A stretch of DNA of 49,335 nt, taken from assembly GCF_016863515.1 (NCBI RefSeq), contig NZ_BOPA01000047.1, positions 1 through 49,335 of the forward strand. The letters run 5' to 3'. Positions 1 through 8,851 of this stretch are shown piece after piece. The notes beneath the pieces were generated by a model. It was given only the letters and a program-made list of their open reading frames with translations, was not told the origin of the DNA and did no database searches. A program made the translations under genes and the position numbers. Within the stretch, counting starts at the first letter, position 1; every line of letters starts with the position of its first letter. Source of the stretch: Micromonospora gifhornensis. GTDB taxonomy: Bacteria; Actinomycetota; Actinomycetes; Mycobacteriales; Micromonosporaceae.

Positions 1-3000
1 GGAAGCCGCCCTCACCCGCATACGACTTCCCCACCGCCTCCGGATCCGGATCGACCAGATCAGCCGGCCAACCCCGGTTCTCCGGGAACAGGCCGACAGC
101 ATCCCGCTCCCCCACCACCAGATCCCACAACCCATCCGGTGACGTGACACCCCCCGGGAAACGACAACCCATCCCGACGATCACGACCGGATCCTCATCG
201 GCGACCACCACCGCAGCCGGGGCCTGCTCGGTGGCGGGACCGTTGACCGTTGCGACCAGATATTCGGCGATTGCGGCCGGGGTCGGGTGGTCGAAGACCA
301 GCGTCGCCGGCAGTGGCAGGCCGGTGAGGGCGGTGAGGCGGTTGCGCAGGTCGACTCCGGTCAGTGAGTCGAAGCCGGCGTCGCGGAACGGCACCTCCGG
401 CAGCACACCGGCCGGGCTGTCGTGGCCGAGCACCGCGGCGGCGGCGGTCCGGACGGTGTCCAGCGCGTACGCGTGCCGTTCCGATTCGTCGAGCCTGGCG
501 GCGTGCGCCGCCCAGTCGCCGCTCGGGGGCGCGGCGGCCCGGCGCGGACGGGCCGGTGCCAGCGCGCGCAGGGGTGCCGGCAGCGGGTCGTCGGTGCGCA
601 GCCGGGCCGGTTCCAGGGCCACCGGCACGAGGACCGGTTCGGGTGAGCGCAGTGCCCGGTCGAACAGGGCGAGGCCGTGGGCGGGGGTCAGCGGTTCGAT
701 GCCGAGCCGGGCCCAGCGGGCGATGTCGGCGTCCCGCAGCGCCGCGCCCATCCCGGTGGTGGTGTCCCACAGGCCCCAGGCCAGTGAGGTGGCGGGCAGC
801 CCGGCGGCGTGCCGGTGCGCGGCCAGGGCGTCGAGGGCGCAGTTTGCTGCCGCGTACCCGGCCTGCCCGGCCGTGCCCAGCACCCCGGCGATCGAGGAGA
901 ACAGCACGAACGCGGTCAGCGGCTGGTCGGCCGTCAGGTCGTGCAGGTGCTGGGCAGCGTCCACCTTGGCTCGCCACACCCGGTCCAGTTGCTCGTCAGT
1001 GAGGGTGGCCACGGTGGCGTCGTCGACCACTCCGGCGGCGTGCACGATCGCGGTCAGCGGGTGCGTGGCCGGGATGGCGGCCAGCACGGCGGCGACGGCG
1101 TCGCGGTCGGTGACGTCGGCGGCCACCACGCGGACCTCGGCACCGTTCTCGCGCAGCGCGGCGGTGGCCGTGGCGGCGTCCGGGGCGTCCGGGCCGCGTC
1201 GGCTGACCAGGACGAGGTGACGCACCCCGTACGTGGTGACCAGGTGCTCGGCGATCAGCCGGCCCAGCCCGCCGGTGCCGCCGGTGATCAGGACCGTGCC
1301 GGCGGGATCGATCACCGGTGCGTCCCCGGTGGCGGGCGCCGGGCCGAGGCGGGGTGCCAGCAGTGTGCCGCCGCGCACGGCGACCTGCGGTTCGCCGACG
1401 GCGACGGCGGCGGCCACCGCCTCCGGGCCGGTGCCGTCGCCGAGGTCGACCAGGGTGACGTCCGGATGTTCGGCCTGGACGCTGCGCAGCAGGCCCCAGA
1501 CGGCCGCGCCGGCCGGATCGGGGGCGGGGTCGCCGGGGGTGCTGACCGCGTGGCGGGTCACCACGGTGAGTGGGCCGGTGAGCCGTTCGCGCACCGTGTG
1601 CAGGGCGGTGCGGACGGCGGTCAGCGGGTCGTCGTCACCGTCCAGGGTGAGCACCTCGCGGGGGTCGGCCGGGCGGGACGGGGCGGGCAGTGGTTGCCAG
1701 CCGAGTGTCCAGAGCCCGCCGGTGCCGCCGGTGGCGGCGGCCAGGTCGCGGGTGTCCACCTCGCGCAGGGTGAGCCCCTCGATCCGGCCGACCGGGCGGC
1801 CGGTGGCGTCGGTGAGGGTGACGGTCACCGTGTCGGGGCCGGCCGGGGTGATCCGGGCCCGCAGGGCGTGGCCGGGTGTGCCGGTCAGATCGGCGCCGGT
1901 GACGGTGAAGGGCAGCCGGATGCGGCCCGGGGCGGTGCGGGATGCGGCCTGCAGCACGACCGGGTGCAGGGCGGCGTCGAGCAACGCCGGGTGGATGCGG
2001 TAGCGGGCGGGGTCGGCGTCGCTGGGCAGTTCCAGGTCGGCGCAGACCTCGTCGCCGACCCGCCACAGCCGGCGGACCGCGGTGAAGTCGCCGCGATAGT
2101 CGTAGCCGGCCTCGGCGAGCCGGGGGTAAAGGTCAGCGATGGGTTCCTCGACCGCACCCGGCGGCGGCCACGGCGCGTCCGCGGGCCCGGTGCCGGCGAC
2201 GGTGGTCGGGACGAGTCGGCCGGTGACGCAGCGTCGCCAGTCCTGCGGGGCCGCGCCGCTGTCGGCCCGGGCGTGGACGGTGAAGCGGCGACCGCCGTCG
2301 GGGTCCGGTTCGTCCACGCTGACCTGGACCTGCAGGGTGCCCTGGGCGGGGACGGCGAGCGGGGCGGCCAGGGTCAGCTCGTCCAGTCGGGTCGCGTCGG
2401 CCCGTTCGCCGGCCACCCGGGCCATCTCCAGGAACGCGGTGGCGGGCACCAGCGCAGCGCCGTTGATCACGTGGTCGGCCAGCCACGGCAGGTCCGACCG
2501 GGACAGTTCCCCGGCGAGGACCAGGCTGGCGCGGTCGGCCAGGTCCACCGTGGTGTGCAGCAGCGGGTGTGCGGTCGGGTCGGCCGAGGTGCGTGGGGCG
2601 AGCCAGTAGCGGTCCAGGTGGAACGGGTACGTGGGCAGGTCCGCCGGCGGTGAGCCGACGCCGATCGAGGTGGGGTCGAGCGGGGCGCCCGCGGTGTGTG
2701 CGGCGGCCACGGCCAGGATGGCGGTCTCCGGTTCCGGGCGGCCGGCGCGACCGGTGGAGATCACGGTGGCGTTGGCGTCGCCAAGCGTCTGCAGGATCGC
2801 CGGGACCAGCGCGGCGTCCGGTCCCACCTCGACGAAGACGGTGGCTCCGAGGGTGCGCAGGCTGGTCACCGCGTCGGCGAACCGGACCGTCCCGCGCAGC
2901 TGGCCGGTCCAGTAGGCGGGGTCGGCCAGCCGGTCGCCGGGCAGCCGGTCCCCGGTCGCGGTGGAGACGAACGGCACCTGCGGCTCGGTGACCTCGCGGG

Positions 3001-6000
3001 CTGCGGCCACCTCGGCGAACTCGGTGAGGATCTCGTCCATGTGGGCGCTGTGGAAGGCGTGGCTCACGCGCAGCCGCCGGGTGCGTCGGCCCTTGACGGC
3101 CCAGTGTGCGGCCGCTTCCACGATCGGGTCGGGGTCACCGGAGAGCACCACCGACATCGGTCCGTTGACCGCGGCCAGGCTCAGTTGCGGGTACGCGGCC
3201 AGCGTGGCCTGCACCTCCTGTTCGCTGGCCTGCACCGCCAGCATCGCCCCGCCGGAGCGGGCCCGGTCCATCAGCCGGCCGCGTGCGGCGACCAGGGCGG
3301 CCGCCTCGGGCAGGGTCAGTGCCCCGGCCACGTGCGCGGCGGCCACCTCGCCGACCGAGTGACCGGCGACCAGATCCGGTCGCAGACCGTGGTGGGCCAG
3401 CAACCGGGCCAGGGCAACCTCGACGGCGAACAGCGCCGGCTGGGCGTACCGGGTGCGGTGCACGTCCTCGGCGCTGAGCACGTCGGTCAACGCGCGGTCC
3501 AGGTGCGGGTCCAGGGCGGCGGCGACCTCGTGCAGCGCGGCGGCGAAGACGGGGAAGGCGTCGGCCAGCTCGGCGCCCATCCCGGGCCGTTGGGCGCCCT
3601 GGCCGGCGAAGACGAACGCGACGCGGGCGGGCCGCTCGGCGAGGCCACGGACCACCCGGGCGTCGTCCGTCCCGGTGGCCAGGCTGGTCAGGCCGGCGAG
3701 CAGGTCGGCGTGGGTGCGGGCGACGACCGCGGCGCGGTGCGGGAACCGGGTCCGGCCGGCCAGCGTGCGGGCCACGGCGGCGGGGTGGGGGGCGTCGCCG
3801 GCGGTCAGTGCGGCGTGCAGCCGGCCGGCCTGCCGGGCGACAGCGTCCGGGTCGCGGGCGCTGATCAGCCAGGGTACGGGCACCTCGGCGGGTGGTTGCG
3901 GGTCCGGGTCGCGGGGTGCCTGTTCCAGGATCAGGTGGGCGTTGGTGCCGCTGATGCCGAACGAGGAGACGGCGGCCCGGCGGGTGGCGTCGGTCGGCCA
4001 CGGGCGGGCCTCGGTGAGCAGGCGCAGCGGGCCGGCCGCCCAGTCGACCCGGGGGGTCGGCGCGTCCACGTGCAGGGTGCGTGGCAGGGTGCCGGTGCGC
4101 ATGGCCTGCACCAGCTTGATGACGCCGGCGACCCCGGCGGCGGCCTGCGTGTGGCCGATGTTCGACTTCAACGAGCCCAGCCACAGTGGACGTTCGCGGC
4201 CGGGCCCGTACGCGGCGGCCAGCGCCTCGGCCTCGATCGGGTCGCCGAGGGCGGTGCCGGTGCCGTGTGCTTCGATGGCGTCGACGTCGTGCGGGGCCAG
4301 TGCGGCGTCGGCCAGCGCGGTGTGGATGACCTGGCGCTGGGCCAGGCCGCTGGGGGCGGTCAGTCCGTTGGAGGCGCCGTCGGAGTTGACCGCGGAGCCG
4401 CGGATGACGGCCAGCACGGGGCGTCCGGCGCGGCGGGCGTCGCTGAGTCGTTGCAGGACCAGCAGGCCGGCGCCCTCAGCCCAGGCGGTGCCGTCGGCCG
4501 CGGCGGCGAACGACTTGCATCGGGCGTCGGGGGCGAGGCCGCGCTGGCGGGAGAACTCCAGGAACATGCCGGGGGTGGCGAGCACGGTGACGCCGCCGGC
4601 CAGAGCGGTCGTGGACTCTCCGCTGCGCAGCGACCGGACGGCCAGGTGCAGGGCGACCAGCGAGGACGAGCAGGCGGTGTCCACGGTGAGCGCCGGGCCG
4701 GCCAGGCCGAGGTGGTAGGCGATGCGCCCGGACATCACGCTGGGTGTGGTGCCGGTGAGGATGTGGCCCTCGCCGGCGGTGCCGCCGTCGTGCATGCGGG
4801 GGCCATAGTCGCCGCCGGTGCCGCCGACGAACACCCCGGTGCGGCTGCCACGCAGGGATTCCGGGTCGATGCCGGCGCGTTCCAGGGCTTCCCAGGCGGT
4901 GAGCAGCAGCAGCCGCTGTTGCGGGTCCATGGCCAGCGCCTCACGGGGCGAGATGCCGAAGAAGGCGGGGTCGAACGCGGCGGCGTCGGGCAGGAAGCCG
5001 CCCTCGCGCACGTAGCTGGTGCCGGGGTGGTCGGGGTCGGGGTGGAACAGGGCGGCGGGCCAGCCACGGTCGGTGGGGAACGGTCCGACGGCGTCGCGTT
5101 CGTCGACGATCAGCTGCCACAGCGCGTCCGGGGTGTCGGCGCCGCCCGGGTAGCGGCAGGCCATGCCGACGATGGCGATCGGCTCGCCGGCGGCGGCCGT
5201 GGCGTCGGTGCCCGTGGCGGCGGGGGTGCGGCCGGCGAGGTGGGCGGCGAGGGCGTCCGGGGTGGGGTGGTCGAACAGCAGGCCGGTGGGAAGCGTGGCG
5301 CCGGTCGCGGCGGCCAACGCGTCGCGTAGTTCGACGGCCATCAGCGAGTCGACGCCGAGGTCGCGGAAGGTGGCCTGGCGGTCGACCAGGTCGGGGTCGG
5401 GCACGCCGAGGACCGCCGCGACGTGCGCGGCCACCAGCGCCGACGTGTCGATCCGCGGCGTTTCGATGGGCCCTGCCGTCGGGACGGGCGCTGCCGTCGG
5501 GACGGGCGCTGCCGTCGGGGTGGGCGGTGCGGCCGGGGTGGGCGGGCGCGCGGGCGCGGCGGCCGGGCCGGTGCCGAAGTCCTGCCGCTGGAAGGCGTAC
5601 GTGGGCAGCCGCGGCCGCCGTCCGACCGGCGGCGCCCAGACCGCCGGGTCGGTGTGGACACCGCGCACGTGCAGCCGGGCCAGGGCGGTGCGCGCCGACC
5701 GGGTTTCGTCGGTTCCGGCGCGCAGCAGCGGCACCGCGACGACGGTGCCGTCGTCGAGTCCGCAGCCGGGGACCAGGGCCGCGCAGACGCCGTCCGGACC
5801 GGCCTCGATCATCGTGGGCGCGGCGTCGGCGGCGGCGCGGACGGCCGCGGCGAACAGCACGGGTTCGCGGATCTGGGCGACCCAGTGGTCCACGGTGGTC
5901 AGGGCGTCCGCGGCCAGGCCACCGGTGCGGGTGGAGACCACCGGCAGGCGCGGCGGTCGCAGGGTGAGCCCGGCGACGACCTGGCGGAAGGCGGGCAGCA

Positions 6001-8224
6001 TCGGTTCCATCAGCGGTGAGTGGAAGGCGTGGCTGACGGTGAGCCGCTTGACTCGGTGCCCGGCGGCGCGCAGGGCCTGGGCGGCCGCGTCGATCTCCGC
6101 GCCGGCGCCGGAGAGCACGGTGGCCCGCACACCGTTGACCGCGGCCACGGCCAGCCGGTCCGGGGTGGCGTCGACGAACGGGCGCAGTCCGTCCGGCGGG
6201 GCGTCCACGGCGATCATGGCGCCCCCGGCGGGCAGGTCGCGCATCAGTGCGCCGCGGGCGGCGACCATGGTGCAGGCGTCGGGCAGCGACAGCACCCCGG
6301 CGACATGGGCTGCGGCGATCTCACCGATGGAGTGGCCGAGCAGCCGGGCGGTGGTGACCCCCCAGGACTCGATCAGGCGGTACGCGGCGACCTCGACGGC
6401 GAACAGCGCAGGCTGGGCCAGGTCGGTGCCGTCGAGCCCGTCACCGGTGCCGATGATGTCGGCCAGCGGGCGGGGCAGCAGCGGGTCGAGGTGTGCGCAG
6501 ACCTCGTCGAAGGCTGCGGCGTACACGGGGAATGCGGTGCGCAGCCCGAGGCCCATCCCGATGCGTTGCGCGCCCTGGCCGGTGAACAGCACTCCGACGC
6601 CGGGATGGGTGGCGGTCTCGCCGGTGACCAGGTGGGCCGAGGGCGTGCCGTCGGCCAGGGCGGTGAGGGCGGCGGTCAGCTCGGCGTGGTCGTCCGCCCA
6701 CACCGCGGCCCGGTGTCGGAAGGCGGTCCGGGAGGTGGCCAGCGCGTGCGCGAGGCCGGCCAGCGGGGTGGCGGGGTGGCGGCCGGTGTGCTCGAGCAAC
6801 CGGGTGGCCTGCTCGCGCAGGGCCGGCGCGGTCCGGGCGGAGAGCGTGACCAGCGCGGGGCCGGCCGGCAGGGGGTCGGTCGGGGTGGACGCTGGCGACG
6901 GTGGTGGCTCGCCGATCACCACGTGGCAGTTGGTGCCGCCCATGCCGAAGCTGCTCACCCCGGCGATCAGCGGCCGGTCGGGGTGCGGCCACGGGCTGTG
7001 CGCAGTGGCGACCCGCAGTCGCAGTTCGGACAGGGGTATGGCCGGGTGGGGTCGGGCGAAGTGCAGGCTGGGCGGCAGCATCCGGTGCCGGATGCTCAGC
7101 ACGGCCTTGACCAGTCCGGCGATGCCGGCGGCGCCTTCGAGGTGGCCGATGTTGGTTTTCACCGAGCCCACCAGGAGCGGGTCGGCCGGGTCGCGGCCGG
7201 CGGCGAAGACGGCGCCGAGCGCGGCCGCCTCGATCGGATCGCCGACGGGGGTGCCGGTGCCGTGCAGTTCCACGTACTGCACGTCGGCGGCGTCGATGCC
7301 GGCGGCGGTGTGCGCCCGGGTCAGCATCCGCTGTTGGGCGTCTGCGCTGGGCACGGTCAGTCCGGGGGTGGCGCCGTCGTTGTTGACCGCGCTGCCGTGC
7401 AGGACGGCGAGGACGTCGTCGCCGTCGGCGTGGGCCTGCGTCAGGGGTTTGAGGACCACGACGGCCGCGCCCTCGCCGCGGACGTAGCCGTTGGCGCGTT
7501 CGTCGAAGGTGTGGCAACGGCCGTCCGGGGACAGTCCTCCGAAGCGTTGCGCGGTATGCACGCCGTCGGCGAGCAGGTTGAGGTTGACCCCGGCTGCGAC
7601 GGCCAGCGGAACGGTGCCGGCGCGGACGGCCTCGGCGGCGAGGTGCACGGCGACCAGTGACGACGACTGGGCGGTGTCGACGACCATGCTGGGGCCGCGC
7701 AGATCCAGCGCGTACGAGACGCGGTTGGCGATGAGTCCGCGGTGGGTGCCGGTGTTGGTGTGCCCGGTGACCGCGTCCGGTCCGGCGCGGTGGATCAGGC
7801 CGGCCCAGTCGTCGCGCAGTGCCCCCACGTAGACGGCGGTCGGTGTGCCGGCCAGGTCGGCGGGGACGATGCCCGCGTCCTCCAGGGCTTCCCAGACCAG
7901 TTCCAGGACGAGCCGCTGCTGGGGGTCGGTGGCTGCGGCCTCGCGCGGGGAGATGCCGAAGAAGGCGGCGTCGAAGTCGCCGGGCCGGTCCAGGAATCCG
8001 CCGCGCAGGGCGCCCGGGGTGTGGTCGTCGCCGGAGGGGCGGCGGTCGGCGGGTGCGTCGGTGACGGCGTCGCGGCCCTGGGCCAGCAGTTCCCAGAACG
8101 CCTCCGGGTCCGCCGCGCCGGGTAGGCGGCAGGAGAGTCCGACCACGGCCACCGCGGTGTCGGCGGTGTGCGGGGCGCCGGGTGTGTCGGTGGTCGGGGC
8201 GTCGGCGTGCGTGTCATGGGTCAT
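1..8224 (-). CDS. Type I modular polyketide synthase, loading module plus module 1 (partial, C-terminus off the left edge)
   Basis: The frame is open from ATG 8224 to the left edge (about 2741 residues). The loading KS has the active-site Cys replaced by Gln (DTAQSSSL, Gln186), with EAHGTGT-like and NIGH histidine motifs kept, so it is a KSQ that decarboxylates its acyl unit. Loading AT follows (GHSIGE near 628, HAFH near 733), then an ACP with GVDSL near 960. Module 1 has KS (DTACSSSL near 1182), AT (GHSVGE near 1623, HAFH near 1721), DH (HVINGAALVP near 1918 and DAALH near 2083), KR (TGGTGGLG near 2313, GVVDD near 2395, catalytic Tyr near 2458) and ACP (GFDSL, Ser near 2620). A second KS begins near residue 2685. 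HAFH in both ATs points to malonyl-CoA. The VDD motif in KR suggests B1-type reduction and DH looks active, so a butenoyl (polyene-type) start is predicted. Release domain and later modules lie outside the window. Confidence 0.95.
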   Translation of the reverse strand, partial: MTHDTHADAPTTDTPGAPHTADTAVAVVGLSCRLPGAADPEAFWELLAQGRDAVTDAPADRRPSGDDHTPGALRGGFLDRPGDFDAAFFGISPREAAATDPQQRLVLELVWEALEDAGIVPADLAGTPTAVYVGALRDDWAGLIHRAGPDAVTGHTNTGTHRGLIANRVSYALDLRGPSMVVDTAQSSSLVAVHLAAEAVRAGTVPLAVAAGVNLNLLADGVHTAQRFGGLSPDGRCHTFDERANGYVRGEGAAVVVLKPLTQAHADGDDVLAVLHGSAVNNDGATPGLTVPSADAQQRMLTRAHTAAGIDAADVQYVELHGTGTPVGDPIEAAALGAVFAAGRDPADPLLVGSVKTNIGHLEGAAGIAGLVKAVLSIRHRMLPPSLHFARPHPAIPLSELRLRVATAHSPWPHPDRPLIAGVSSFGMGGTNCHVVIGEPPPSPASTPTDPLPAGPALVTLSARTAPALREQATRLLEHTGRHPATPLAGLAHALATSRTAFRHRAAVWADDHAELTAALTALADGTPSAHLVTGETATHPGVGVLFTGQGAQRIGMGLGLRTAFPVYAAAFDEVCAHLDPLLPRPLADIIGTGDGLDGTDLAQPALFAVEVAAYRLIESWGVTTARLLGHSIGEIAAAHVAGVLSLPDACTMVAARGALMRDLPAGGAMIAVDAPPDGLRPFVDATPDRLAVAAVNGVRATVLSGAGAEIDAAAQALRAAGHRVKRLTVSHAFHSPLMEPMLPAFRQVVAGLTLRPPRLPVVSTRTGGLAADALTTVDHWVAQIREPVLFAAAVRAAADAAPTMIEAGPDGVCAALVPGCGLDDGTVVAVPLLRAGTDETRSARTALARLHVRGVHTDPAVWAPPVGRRPRLPTYAFQRQDFGTGPAAAPARPPTPAAPPTPTAAPVPTAAPVPTAGPIETPRIDTSALVAAHVAAVLGVPDPDLVDRQATFRDLGVDSLMAVELRDALAAATGATLPTGLLFDHPTPDALAAHLAGRTPAATGTDATAAAGEPIAIVGMACRYPGGADTPDALWQLIVDERDAVGPFPTDRGWPAALFHPDPDHPGTSYVREGGFLPDAAAFDPAFFGISPREALAMDPQQRLLLLTAWEALERAGIDPESLRGSRTGVFVGGTGGDYGPRMHDGGTAGEGHILTGTTPSVMSGRIAYHLGLAGPALTVDTACSSSLVALHLAVRSLRSGESTTALAGGVTVLATPGMFLEFSRQRGLAPDARCKSFAAAADGTAWAEGAGLLVLQRLSDARRAGRPVLAVIRGSAVNSDGASNGLTAPSGLAQRQVIHTALADAALAPHDVDAIEAHGTGTALGDPIEAEALAAAYGPGRERPLWLGSLKSNIGHTQAAAGVAGVIKLVQAMRTGTLPRTLHVDAPTPRVDWAAGPLRLLTEARPWPTDATRRAAVSSFGISGTNAHLILEQAPRDPDPQPPAEVPVPWLISARDPDAVARQAGRLHAALTAGDAPHPAAVARTLAGRTRFPHRAAVVARTHADLLAGLTSLATGTDDARVVRGLAERPARVAFVFAGQGAQRPGMGAELADAFPVFAAALHEVAAALDPHLDRALTDVLSAEDVHRTRYAQPALFAVEVALARLLAHHGLRPDLVAGHSVGEVAAAHVAGALTLPEAAALVAARGRLMDRARSGGAMLAVQASEQEVQATLAAYPQLSLAAVNGPMSVVLSGDPDPIVEAAAHWAVKGRRTRRLRVSHAFHSAHMDEILTEFAEVAAAREVTEPQVPFVSTATGDRLPGDRLADPAYWTGQLRGTVRFADAVTSLRTLGATVFVEVGPDAALVPAILQTLGDANATVISTGRAGRPEPETAILAVAAAHTAGAPLDPTSIGVGSPPADLPTYPFHLDRYWLAPRTSADPTAHPLLHTTVDLADRASLVLAGELSRSDLPWLADHVINGAALVPATAFLEMARVAGERADATRLDELTLAAPLAVPAQGTLQVQVSVDEPDPDGGRRFTVHARADSGAAPQDWRRCVTGRLVPTTVAGTGPADAPWPPPGAVEEPIADLYPRLAEAGYDYRGDFTAVRRLWRVGDEVCADLELPSDADPARYRIHPALLDAALHPVVLQAASRTAPGRIRLPFTVTGADLTGTPGHALRARITPAGPDTVTVTLTDATGRPVGRIEGLTLREVDTRDLAAATGGTGGLWTLGWQPLPAPSRPADPREVLTLDGDDDPLTAVRTALHTVRERLTGPLTVVTRHAVSTPGDPAPDPAGAAVWGLLRSVQAEHPDVTLVDLGDGTGPEAVAAAVAVGEPQVAVRGGTLLAPRLGPAPATGDAPVIDPAGTVLITGGTGGLGRLIAEHLVTTYGVRHLVLVSRRGPDAPDAATATAALRENGAEVRVVAADVTDRDAVAAVLAAIPATHPLTAIVHAAGVVDDATVATLTDEQLDRVWRAKVDAAQHLHDLTADQPLTAFVLFSSIAGVLGTAGQAGYAAANCALDALAAHRHAAGLPATSLAWGLWDTTTGMGAALRDADIARWARLGIEPLTPAHGLALFDRALRSPEPVLVPVALEPARLRTDDPLPAPLRALAPARPRRAAAPPSGDWAAHAARLDESERHAYALDTVRTAAAAVLGHDSPAGVLPEVPFRDAGFDSLTGVDLRNRLTALTGLPLPATLVFDHPTPAAIAEYLVATVNGPATEQAPAAVVVADEDPVVIVGMGCRFPGGVTSPDGLWDLVVGERDAVGLFPENRGWPADLVDPDPEAVGKSYAGEGGF

Positions 8225-8305
8225 CGCGTTCGGTTGCCCTTCGTCGCTTCCCCTGGGAACCGCAGTCGGCGGTTGATCCGTTTCTATCAATGGATCGGCG
8301 ACGGA

Positions 8306-8334
8306 GCGTCAGTGCTCAGTCACGCTCCAGTCGC
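8306..8334. promoter_or_regulatory. Candidate SARP-binding direct repeats
   Basis: Heptamers GCGTCAG (8306), CAGTCAC (8317) and CAGTCGC (8328) are spaced exactly 11 bp apart with 4-bp gaps. Heptameric direct repeats with 11-bp periodicity are the known architecture of SARP operators, and two SARP-family regulators are encoded in this cluster. The link to either regulator is inference. Confidence 0.45.
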
Positions 8335-8378
8335 TCGACTCTCTCGATGACCGTCGATGGAATGACGATTACCGCTGA

Positions 8379-8394
8379 GTGACTGCACAGTCAC
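8379..8394. promoter_or_regulatory. Perfect 16-bp inverted repeat, candidate operator
   Basis: GTGACTG-CA-CAGTCAC is a perfect inverted repeat with 7-bp arms, about 50 bp before the SnoaL-like start. The right arm repeats the CAGTCAC heptamer at 8317-8323. It may be an operator for a dimeric regulator. Confidence 0.4.
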
Positions 8395-8442
8395 CCATGG
8401 CTTCTATGTTGTGCCCAACTACCGAAAGGCAGGTGTGTACGC

Positions 8443-8841
8443 ATGACCTCCTCAGTGGACGGCACCCAGCTGGCCGACGACGCCCGACAGGTAACCGCCC
8501 GGTACGTGAACGCGATGAACTCCGGCGACGCGGAGACGGTGCTCAGCTTCTACACCGACGACGCGGTGACCATCTGGGAACCGGGCAAGCCGCTGCGCGG
8601 CCAGGAGCACGTCGACGCGGTACGCGAGTTCGTCGCGTCCCGCCCGTCGATGCGCGCCGAGCTGCGCGAGTCGTACGTGGCCGGCGACGCCGCGCTGCTC
8701 GTGGTGGACTGGAGCATCGATCACCCGGACGGCGCGGGCGGCACCACGCACCTGACCGGGACGGGGCTGGACGTCCTGCGCCGGGGCGCCGACGGCAAGT
8801 GGCGCTACGCGGTCGACAACGCCTACGGCGACAGTGTCTGA
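8443..8841 (+). CDS. SnoaL/NTF2-like protein 1
   Basis: A 132-residue protein with the alpha+beta-barrel pattern of SnoaL/YybH/SgcJ-type NTF2 proteins: an N-terminal helix with AMNSGDAETVLSFYTDDAV, then G-rich strands ending in DGKWRYAVDN. Family members are small cyclases, isomerases or hydratases, and some are oxygenase-like catalysts without cofactors, so the reaction cannot be fixed. The ATG at 8443 is preceded by AAAGGCAGG. The 3' end overlaps a possible upstream start of the aminotransferase, so the two genes are probably co-transcribed. A second, divergent NTF2-like protein is encoded at 11367-11786. Confidence 0.85.
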   Translation: MTSSVDGTQLADDARQVTARYVNAMNSGDAETVLSFYTDDAVTIWEPGKPLRGQEHVDAVREFVASRPSMRAELRESYVAGDAALLVVDWSIDHPDGAGGTTHLTGTGLDVLRRGADGKWRYAVDNAYGDSV

Positions 8842-8851
8842 GGTGGCCGCC

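Larger units (their letters stand above)
8225..8442. promoter_or_regulatory. Divergent promoter region between the PKS and the SnoaL-like gene
   Basis: This 218-bp spacer must hold the promoters for the minus-strand PKS and the plus-strand SnoaL/aminotransferase pair. It contains an 11-bp-phased direct repeat (8306-8334) and a perfect palindrome (8379-8394) that shares the heptamer CAGTCAC with the repeat array; these are listed separately. No convincing -10/-35 pair was assigned. Confidence 0.6.

Noticed and set aside
809..5329. Two very long plus-strand reading frames (809-2653, 2696-5329)
   Set aside because: They lie opposite the PKS, and their products are Gly/Arg/Val-rich with no domain. 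The minus-strand frame has complete KS, AT, DH, KR and ACP motifs, so these are GC-driven shadows.
8335..8360. TCGACTC/TCGATGA/TCGATGG as SARP heptamers
   Set aside because: Their spacing is 9 and 10 bp, not the 11 bp expected; the phased set at 8306-8334 fits better.
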